This document shows, one piece after another, positions 55,315 through 64,000 of a stretch of 64,000 nt of DNA (positions are counted from its first letter, which is position 1; each line of letters starts with the position of its first letter). A program made the position numbers and the translations under genes. The notes under the pieces were generated by a model. It worked only from the letters and a program-made list of their open reading frames with translations, was not told the DNA's origin and searched no databases. This DNA comes from Lineus longissimus (Eukaryota > Nemertea > Pilidiophora > Heteronemertea > Lineidae), in NCBI RefSeq assembly GCF_910592395.1, contig NC_088322.1, positions 6,319,431 to 6,383,430 of the forward strand, read 5' to 3'.

Positions 55315-58300
55315 ATGGACTCCATCATCGCAGTAATCCGTCCAAAACATCGCCAGTCGCAAAATCAGGAATTCCGACCTCGCAATTTTGACATATTGCT
55401 CGTCGAATATGCTAATGAGCGAGCGAAAACAGTCAAGCAGTTGCCAAGGATTAACGTTCCTTACAGTGAGGATCCGGCAGAGTATATGAAGAGAACCCTA
55501 TATCATATAACTGGTGCTGATAAGGGGGGAATAAAAAGTGAGTGTTATTTGTCTTTAAATTCCATTGCTGACTCTGGGACAAATGAAAAAAAACAGTGTT
55601 CACACCAGACTTGACACTTTGCATATACCGGGAACATCAGAAATGGCTTTATCATATCTGTTTTGACAATGGGCATACAATTCATCATATACATGTATGT
55701 ACCCTATGCACTAATCAGGAGACAAGATATTGAAAAAACAAAAAAATATCATGAAAAATTCATTTAAACTTTCACCAAAATCAAGGACAGTGCACCAAAG
55801 ACTGACTTTAATAAGATAACACCACCGTACTCATTGTTGCTATTTCTGACGTCATAAATTTATTCCTCACGTCGAGGATTTTCGCAACGTCATCACAGCG
55901 TCGTCAACGAAAAAATTAAGTCATGCTTGACGTCTTCACGTCATGAGAAGTTTGGTTAAAAAAATGAATTGCCTTATAATCGTCATTTTTTAGATATTCA
56001 TGGGAATGTGTGGTGCAAGTATATGATAAATAAAAAAACAACTTGAGTGACCGGTCCACGCCACTGGCTCAGCAGGAGATGATTTTCAGGTCGTAGAAAA
56101 TCATCTCGTGCTGATCCGGTGACTCCGACCTGTCACTCAGTTATATTCATTTTTATCCCATGTCCGAGGTAAATGAAATCCAGGGCACAAACTCATGTTT
56201 TGTGGGATTCAAACAAAAATATCCCACAAAACCAGCCAAGTTTGTTGCAGGTGTAACCTACAACCGAAGCACAACTTATAATCTATGATGGCCAAAACGC
56301 CCACAAGGAAACCCCCTCGACCTGCGGTATGTTTCAGGGGTTTCCAAGCCAAAGACCATCACTCGGTTGTAGTCTGATACCTCAGAAATCCCACTCGAGT
56401 GATTTTGTGTATTGAAAAGTGGCCAATCCAATCTGCAAGAAATTTAGAATTCCTGCTTGATTTTCCGACCTGCTTACCAAATGTCATCATCTCGTATTTG
56501 ATCTTCTTCAGCTAAACGTGCCATTTATATCCCGCCTGCAAGGAACGAACCGGGCGATCAGGGAATCCGTGAGTCGTATACTAAAGGCACCTTATTCTGT
56601 CTTCCTGTCGATTCTAGAGGTACGTTGCTAAGGTACACTGTTGCCACGGTTACTGAGCTGGGTTTCCATAAACGAGTCGGGTGGGAAATTGAAACAGCTG
56701 ATTTGTCAATACCGTAATGAGAAGGGTTGCAAAAATCAATGTTTTAAATGAGGAGGAAGGTTTAGAAAGTTTGGGCAAACTGGAGCTAAATTTGTCTTTT
56801 GAAATGTCACAAATTCAATAATTTTGTTAGGTCCAGCAACGACTTACAGCAAAACATTTGACAGACATTTTGCCAAATTGTGGGCTCAAGGTTAACTGGT
56901 TGTATCTGACATTTTGGTAGTTCTGAGAAAAACACAATCAAAGATTCAAAACCCCAGTGGAAATGCAGTTGTTTTGAGGAGTGTTTTTGTGTATTACACT
57001 TCAACCGGCATACTAGTACGATTTAAAGTTGTAATTAAAGGTCATTAAATGTGCATTATTTTTTAAAGATAATAAAATCAATTGTGACAAAAATGCAGTA
57101 CAATAGTTAACCCTGAGCCCACGAAATATCTGTCATAATAATGCACTTGACCCAGTGGACCAACTTGGAGCATCATTGTCCCTGGGTTTTTGATTGACCC
57201 CTATTTAATAGTGGGTACAACAATATCAAATCGACACCCCCTTTTGCTGGCATATTTTTCAACCCACCTCCCTAAAGGCCCTTTGCCAGACACGCTGGTA
57301 CCACCTAGGGTCGGACCAACAAACCATCTTTCCCTATTGCAGTTGGTGGTTAAATCTTTTGAAGTATCCGACTGGTGTTATTGCCAGGCTTGACTGAAAA
57401 ATGGGGGTATCTTTACACTGCATGGGTCATGCTTTGCTGCCTAAAAGCGTCGCCCTCTGACACACATTTTTTGGTACAAGGATGCTCTATCTGAGTCATC
57501 AGGAGTGACCTCCCAGGAATGCATTTAATGCTCAATTTTACGAACAACTTTTGGCACACAAGGCTCTGAGATTGTTAAGTCCCTTCGCAGCTGTTTCTAA
57601 GAGCTCTGGCCCCAATTGATGAAATATAGTGTAAATACTTCAAACTCAGATTGATTTCTTGAAAAAGTCTTGATGTGTAAATTTCAAATGAAATTAGAAC
57701 AAGACCAATTCAGTTACTTGTAATTGTAGCAAGACAAATAATTTCCAAAGATGTACTTTAACCTTTTATCAAATTTCTCTCCTTTTCTTTGATGCCAAAT
57801 TTATTTGTATCGCTATTCATTCCAGAACGTCTCAATGCCAGTTTTGTTGAAAATGCGCCCAGTAACCCGAGGTTTTACTCCTTGGATACGATTCTTGACT
57901 CGCACAACAATCCAGTTGTCTATTCAAAACAGACCAAGTTTATGCTCAGGAGATTGGAAAGGTAGGCAGATCTTTATTTCTAACCTCAATCTTTTGAGTT
58001 GAAATCTGGGGGAAATCCGTGGCACTATCACAAAGGTTTTGCATTTGATAGAATGGGTTTTAAAATGTTGATTGACCCAGGTTTCTCTTGACATCTTTTG
58101 TCCAGATAGTCTCCAATCTAAAAAGCCTGTGTTTTAAACTTCGCTTGTTTGTGTATTGAGTTTTAAAGTTACAAGATTAAAAGTTACATGAAGTGGTCAG
58201 TATGGGTCACTGCACATATCTCACAGTTAATCAAAAACATCAATATATTTATCTCTGAATAAAACACGACTCTGTCCCCAAACTGTGCATTTTATTCACT

Positions 58301-61300
58301 AAAGCAGGAGTCGAAAAATCATTTTCAATCTCAAAGACTGGGCTAGCTCTTTCAGTAAATCCTTATAGTTTGCCTGACTGTAGGCTGGCCCGGCTGTCAA
58401 AGTCACTTAGTCTCGGGCTAGGGACTACTGGATTTTTCGACCCCTGAAAAGATGACCAATTTGACCCCATGGCTCTCGCCTGTTGTCCCCCTATTTATAC
58501 CAACCAGCCTGGGTATGATCGCAAGACATTTTTAGAAGAGGCATGGCAATGCCCTGATGGTAGACTGATGTTTGGAACACAGAAAATGCTCCAAAAACCG
58601 TTGTTTGAAGATGGGTACTCAATATTTTGGCACATTCTGTATATACATAGTGTTCTTACAGGATGACCTCTCAAAGTCAAATTATTCATTTCACAATTTC
58701 ACGAGTTTTTAACTCGGTAAATGCAACATTCACAGTCATATATTTTGGTCCCGTTTCCGAGCAGTGGCAGGTGATGAAATGCACTTGTTGTACTCTGAGC
58801 CAGATTCCACCTTGACCTATATTTAGATGAGGAAGTGTGCAAAAGTTCTGATACCGGCAGAGAGGCTGGATGACTCATCAAATCAAAGCGTAATATTGCT
58901 GCTTCAGTTGCAAAAAGCGGATTTTTCGTATATCATGAGAATATTGTGCTGTGGATTTATAATTTAGATGTGGTGAAAAGCTTGTGCTACAGCTAAGTGT
59001 ACGCCTGTGGATATTTTTTGTTATCTTTAGTATTTTCAAGGTACTGTACTTTCCTTTTTGGGCCACTGTGAACCATTCGACCACTATCGAAAACTACTGG
59101 TCCAATTTTTTCAAAGTTTGGTTAAATCTAGGTTGGTCCCTATTAAAGTAAGAGGATTTTCCCATTGTAGTAGGAGTAACCGTGGTTACAAAATAAATCA
59201 TTTTATATGTATCAATACATTGACGCAGAGTTGGCGTGGGTTGATTGCGTCCGCAAAATTTCCTGTAAAATGATGACACTAATTATCACTTCTGAGAATT
59301 TTTTCTTCAATATTTCCTTTTTGTTTTCTTAGAAATTTCTCAGGAACTGTCTGTCTTTTTGAACAAGTTGAACGTCTTCACAACTTAAGAAATGTTATTG
59401 TGAACATCTCTAAGATAATAGTTTCATTGTCTTTTATGAGACGTATATATTTGATGCCATCTTTTTGCTATATTTTTCATTTCCTCAATTAATCTAAGCA
59501 TGTCACTTTTTGGGTGGGACTGTGCGAGATCTCACTGAGACAAAGTCACAGTATTGCGCTTGCCGATGGTGTGAAGGTCAAGTTGTCAGTACGACAGCTT
59601 GTCACATGAACAATGTGTCAATATGTTAAATGTGTCTGCTGGAAAAATATTATGAAAAATTCAGTTTGAGTATAGATCTGTTGTTTGACTGTCTGTCCGT
59701 TATAAACCCTCCCGACAAGACTTTTAAAATCATATGCAAAAAAGTCGAGGGCATACTCATTTATCTTTGGCTAGGTACTCACTACATTGAAGATGAGGTC
59801 AGAGTGATTAGAACGTCATGATAATTATGAATATTTTAATGATTTTCAACGAAAGCAAAATTACTCGTCATGACTTTTGACTACATCCCAAAAACAGATG
59901 GTGATGTCATGCTGATTTCCTCATTCCGAGACTCCGTCAAGGCCGTCTGTCTCAATAACAGTCAACCCAGTCATATTAAGCAATGAAAACGTTCAAAAGC
60001 ATCAGAATTAACAATCTCTCATTCTATAATTGGCATCATCATTTTATTTATTTATTTATTTATGAAATGTGACACCTCATGTCGTATTTAAGGGGGTACA
60101 CCATTCGTAATTACTTGTGGTCCAGTTAAATAGAAATCCACTAATACACAATGCCGTAGTGCAGTTATTGTGAATACAAATTTGTTTAAACTTGGTATTC
60201 ATAGTATTTGTATATCAGTCTACACAACGGCAATGTTGAAATTTGTTTAAACTTGGTATTCATAGTATTTGTATATCAGCCTACACAACGGCAATGTTGA
60301 AATTTGTTTAAACTTGGTATTCATAGTATTTGTATATCAGTCTACACAACGGCAATGTTGAAATTTGTTTAAACTTGGTATTCATAGTATTTGTATATCA
60401 GTCTACACAACGGCAATGTTGAAATTTGTTTAAACTTGTTATTCATAGTATTTATATATCAGTCTACACAACGGCAATGTTGAAATTTATAGTCAGTACG
60501 TACTTCTGCAATTACACATTTTTAAATTCAATTACAAATTCAACTTTTTTATTGAACGGTGCAGGCCTTTAAAAATAAAACTACATGTACCTTTCAGCCA
60601 CTCTACTACCAAAGTTGTCTCCTTGGCAGATCTATGTAAAAACTGCCATCAAAATCGAAGGCTTAGCAGTAGAAAACAAGTCATGTTTCTAACAGTTTCT
60701 TTTCGTATGTTTCGCATGAACCAGATTCTCGCGTCCCCACTATTGCGTGCTCCTCATAGAGGAGCGACTTAGGGATCTCAAAAACCTTGGGGTCAAGATG
60801 GTTTCTTTTGAAATTCGAATTTATTTTATAGCATTTTCATACCTTACTTTGTAGTTGGTTAAGAGAAAAGCATGCCCTTGTTCCTGGTTTCACCGAAGCT
60901 TTGTTTCGTGCATCATCAGAGTACCGGCTTAAAACTGTCGTCACCAATCCAGCATTTATACCGTTAAAACGTCAAGATAAGGTAGGTGTGGTAGATACAG
61001 GATTTACACAGTCCCAATCACAATTGACATCCCTTAATTTGCATATGTGATGTGCAATTTACATGTAACTTACATGTACACAACTTTTTCGCTAACTTAA
61101 CAATGCATTGATCATGATCTATTTTGACGTTCCCTGCACACAAGTTGGCCTCAGTAAAATGGCTGTAAGTTTTGCGCAAGATATGCAAACCTTCTTAGCA
61201 ATATGTACAGTAGAACCTCTCTATCAAGGACACCCATGGGACTGACAACTGCTGCCCTTAATAGAGAGGTGTCCTGATTAGAGAGGTCAAATTGAATGGA

Positions 61301-61593
61301 AACAACCAATTTGAGACCAAAACTAGTGTCCTTAATAGAGAGGTTGTCCTTATCGAGATGTGTCTGCTAAGGGAGGTTCCACTGTATATGCAACCAGTGT
61401 GAAAGCTACGTGTATTGCGGCACTAGAGCGTGGGATGTGCGCAGCTTGTACAAAGCAGAAGGTATGTCAGTTGTGACTGGGACTGTGATGGGGAGTTGAA
61501 GAGGTCACACAATGGGAGAGGCCATGCTGACCAGCTATTTTTAGCTCACCTCTTAGCAGAGGTGAGCTTATCCCATACCGTGGCGTCCGTCGT

Positions 61594-61634
<41 letters not shown>

Positions 61635-63241
61635 CGTCGTCGTCCGTCGTCCGTTAGCAGGGCACGTTTCGTAACTGTTAGAGCTATTGAGTTGAAACTT
61701 GGTACACATGTACCCTTATGTAATGACACCTTGGAGACCAAGTTTCGGTCCGATTCGTTTCATGGTTTGGCCACCAGGGGGCCAAACGTCAAAAGTGAAA
61801 ATATGCAATATCTCCCTTAATAGTAGTCGGGAAATTTTGAAAAAAATATGGTAGGTACTTCTAGCAAAGGTGCATCATATATCCTCCGGGTTTTTGATTT
61901 GACCTCCTTTTCAAGGTCACAGAGGTCAAATGGTGTAAATTGGCCGTTAGGATGTAACGATGGCACGTTTCTAAACTGCAATGACTATTGATACCAAATT
62001 TGGTACACATTTACCCCTTAGTCAGGTGATCTCAGGGATCGAAGTTTGGTCCAATATGATTGACCACTTGACCACCAGGGGGCAAAATCCAAAAACCTTA
62101 AAAATGTGATTATTCCTTAACTTCTTGCCCGATTGCCACCAATTTGATATCATGGGTACATCTAACCACCATACAGTATATGTCACACAGGTTTTTAATT
62201 TGACCTTCTTGTCAAGGTCACAGAGGTCAAATGGCGTAAATTCGCCGTCAGGCCGTAACTATGGCACATTTCTTAACTGCAATGACTATTGATCACAAAT
62301 TAAGTACACATGTACCCCTTGGTCAGGTGATCTCAGGTACCGAAGTTTGGTGCGATCTGATTTGCCGTTTGGCCTCCAGGGAGGGGGCCAAATCCTAAAT
62401 TCTTCAAAATGCCATAATATTCCTAGTAATGACTTGCCCGATTGGCACCAATTTTATATCATAGGTACATCTAATTCTAACAACCATTCAATGTGTCACC
62501 CGGGTCTTCTTTGATTTGACCTACTTTTCAAGGTCACAGAGGTCGAATGTACTGTAAATTGGCCATTTTGGGGAAATTGTAATTGCTTGGACCTACATCA
62601 AACCTAACACTACATGACACAATACCATGCTCTTTATCCATCTTTCCTCCACATGAGGTGAGCACAATGGCCCTGGCCATTTCATTTTTTGTTTGTAAAA
62701 TTGCAAAGTTGCAATTTTGATAAAAATTTTGATAAAAATGTTATTCCTGTAATCGATTTGAAGATGTGTGAAATACAATAAAAGGCCCAGAAGTTAAATG
62801 GAAAAGTGGTCAGTAGATGATTCCCAGGGCGACGTGGCGGACCGAGTCAGGAACGATATTGTCTCAAATACTGAGGTGGGTGTCTGGTGGGCTATTTCTA
62901 TGATGTCAGACAAAGGAGACCTCACATCAAAATTGGCCACCCAAGTCAAATCACCATGACAACAAAACGTGCTAATTGGCCTGGGAAATATGTAGGTAGC
63001 TAGAGGTTTCGGTACCTTTACCATAACGTAACGATGGTACTGACACCATAAAAGCCCCTGAAGAGCTAATGACTTTCTCGATTCATCTTTTCAGTCTGAT
63101 TTCCGCAAGTCCAACAGTAGCCCATCAGAAGAAATCCAGCACACAGCCAACGAAGCACTCGCCAAAATGGTCGCCCTGGAAAAGTGTGACATGGTGGTGA
63201 TTAACCCACTGTTTGGCTCGGGACTGCCATATAAGAATAAG
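55315..63241 (+). CDS. Unrecognised host gene, first five coding exons (runs off window)
   Basis: Exons 55315-55537, 56512-56619, 57826-57961, 60855-60981 and about 63095-63241, all with GT-AG sites and agreeing phases, give about 247 codons. A TTTTTCCAG acceptor 22 bp before the ATG indicates an upstream untranslated exon. Sequence marks: SIIAVIRPKHRQSQN at the start, FDILLVEYANER, IYIPPARNEPGD, NPRFYSLDTILDSHNNPVV, KHALVPGFTEALFRASSEY, DMVVINPLFGSGLPYKNK. No signal peptide or membrane span; globular, mixed alpha/beta by composition. Consistent splicing and clean coding make it a real conserved-type gene, but I cannot name the family. Introns hold MITEs and a full GTGAGC-type element. Confidence 0.85.
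58195..58497. mobile_element. GGGACAAT-family MITE, copy 3 (decayed) with nested hairpin
   Basis: The right end GATGACCAATTTGACCCC and TGTTGTCCCCCTATTTA matches the family. Inside, 58308-58446 has inverted ends AGGAGTCGAAAAAT / ATTTTTCGACCCCT and is probably a later insertion. Intron of the right-hand gene. Confidence 0.6.
60087..60576. mobile_element. TTAA-type MITE with internal 61-bp tandem array
   Basis: Imperfect inverted ends TTTAAGGGGGTACACCATTC and GAACGGTGCAGGCCTTTAA. Between about 60181 and 60486 a 61-bp unit (TTTAAACTTGGTATTCATAG...) is repeated five times. Related single-unit copies lie at 51968-52115 and 54160-54206. Confidence 0.8.
61208..61384 (+). mobile_element. pogo-like MITE, copy 7
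   Basis: CAGTAGAACCTC to GGTTCCACTG with TA flanks; the freshest-looking copy along with 38039. Confidence 0.9.
61543..62690 (+). mobile_element. GTGAGC-type element, full-length-looking copy
   Basis: Begins with a hairpin AGCTCACCTC-TTAGCA-GAGGTGAGCT, then a (GTC)n run (about 61586-61652), then three diverged internal units of about 300 bp, each with GGCACRTTTC.TAACTG, ACACATGTACCCC, a CCACCAGGGGGC block and GACCTYCTTTTCAAGGTCACAGAGGTCAAA without the last few bases, and ends GAGGTGAGCACAATGGCCCTGG. No coding capacity. In an intron of the right-hand gene. Confidence 0.85.
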
Positions 63242-63786
63242 GTGAGAGTGAAAATACAAATGATCAGAACTTCAGGGTTTTTTTCGGGAAGTTGCTAGAC
63301 AATTTTACCACAATAAATTGTCTTTTCATATCAAAAATTGTCTTTTTCCTTGCGAAATTTATCTGAAGATTTTATGTGCTACTCTCTATTGCGTTTTGCT
63401 TTGCCAAATTCTACTTAAAAAACACATTTATTCAACATTGGTCCAAACTACTTAAAGTGATTTCAACTTAGCTTTGTTTTTGTCCAGAATGTGGGAGATT
63501 TTGTAAAAGAAGATAAAATTTATGTAGTTTCTCAACCCTCACTGGCCTCTGGACTAAATTTATAAATGGCTGTTGACTGCATTAAAATTTGTTTTTAAAA
63601 ATATTTCAAGTCTTGACGTATAAATGTCCTTACAGAATTTACAGAGTATTTGGAATGGCTCCGTCTTACATGTAGGTTGTAGTGGAATATTTCTGAGGTG
63701 TTTCTTGCCTGCAAGAAGTTGATAACACTAAAAAGTCATCACCCCTGCTCAAGACTTCTGACCTGAATAGCATTTCAAAGACAACA

Positions 63787-63950
63787 GCCTGCCATACATC
63801 TTGGCAGCCTACCACACATCATGGCAGCCTACCACACATCATGGCAGCCTACCACACATCATGGCAGCCTACCACACATCATGGCAGCCTACCACACATC
63901 ATGGCAGCCTACCACACATCATGGCAGCCTACCACACATCATGGCAGATC
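63787..63950 (+). repeat. 20-bp minisatellite at right end
   Basis: About eight copies of ATGGCAGCCTACCACACATC, the first ones slightly different. In the last visible intron of the right-hand gene. Confidence 0.95.
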
Positions 63951-64000
63951 CATGGCTTGAAATTGACCAGAAAAAATTAGATATGAAACATGTGAATTTA

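Noticed and set aside
61430-61709. Arg-run and Asp-run open frames
   Set aside because: They read through the (GTC)n run of the GTGAGC-type element.

Overview
The window is animal nuclear DNA. It holds intron-rich genes with GT-AG splice sites and a very dense load of inverted-repeat transposons, minisatellites and relics of a large DNA-virus-like element. Two housekeeping genes could be assembled exon by exon and both keep phase from start to stop: MCRS1 on the minus strand and DNAJB11 on the plus strand. The repeat content (long GTGAGC-type elements with GTC runs, many TA- and TTAA-flanked MITEs, Polinton-like pieces) suggests a marine lophotrochozoan such as a mollusc or brachiopod. That placement is inference.

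Layout. 1-8000 has no host gene: a 42-bp minisatellite, MITEs, GTGAGC-type repeats and a mariner relic. 8040-30640 is a virus-like block. It contains two related copies (A, 8040-12220; B, 18450-21330) of a deleted Polinton/Maverick-like segment and a third piece (C, 26197-30640) with most of a protein-primed family B DNA polymerase, a plus-strand structural-like gene and minus-strand genes. Between them lie two near-identical copies of a second, unrecognised unit, here called X (12483-17250 and 21411-26197). X encodes two tandem, diverged paralogues, each a helical domain followed by a RING-like zinc site, and ends in a strong-looking outward promoter. All the virus-like genes carry stops or frameshifts.

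30650-32760 is non-genic, with a 716-bp inverted-repeat element. 32762-40722 is MCRS1 (12 coding exons, minus strand). 40729-41649 is the divergent promoter interval shared with DNAJB11. 41650-49088 is DNAJB11 (9 exons, 356 codons). Two minisatellites sit inside it: one has multiplied the exon 5 splice donor nine times, and the other fills the last intron with an open frame continuous with the coding frame. 49100-55290 is repeat-rich intergenic DNA with a 115-bp-arm perfect-looking palindrome. 55315-63241 holds the first five coding exons (about 247 codons) of a gene I do not recognise, which runs off the right edge.

The most unusual content is unit X, the shared internal-deletion junction of copies A and B, the in-frame 36-bp array inside the polymerase, and the minisatellites that touch the DNAJB11 reading frame and splice site. 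MCRS1 (chromatin, NSL/INO80 complexes) and DNAJB11 (ER Hsp40 co-chaperone) have no shared pathway known to me; their link here is head-to-head arrangement.
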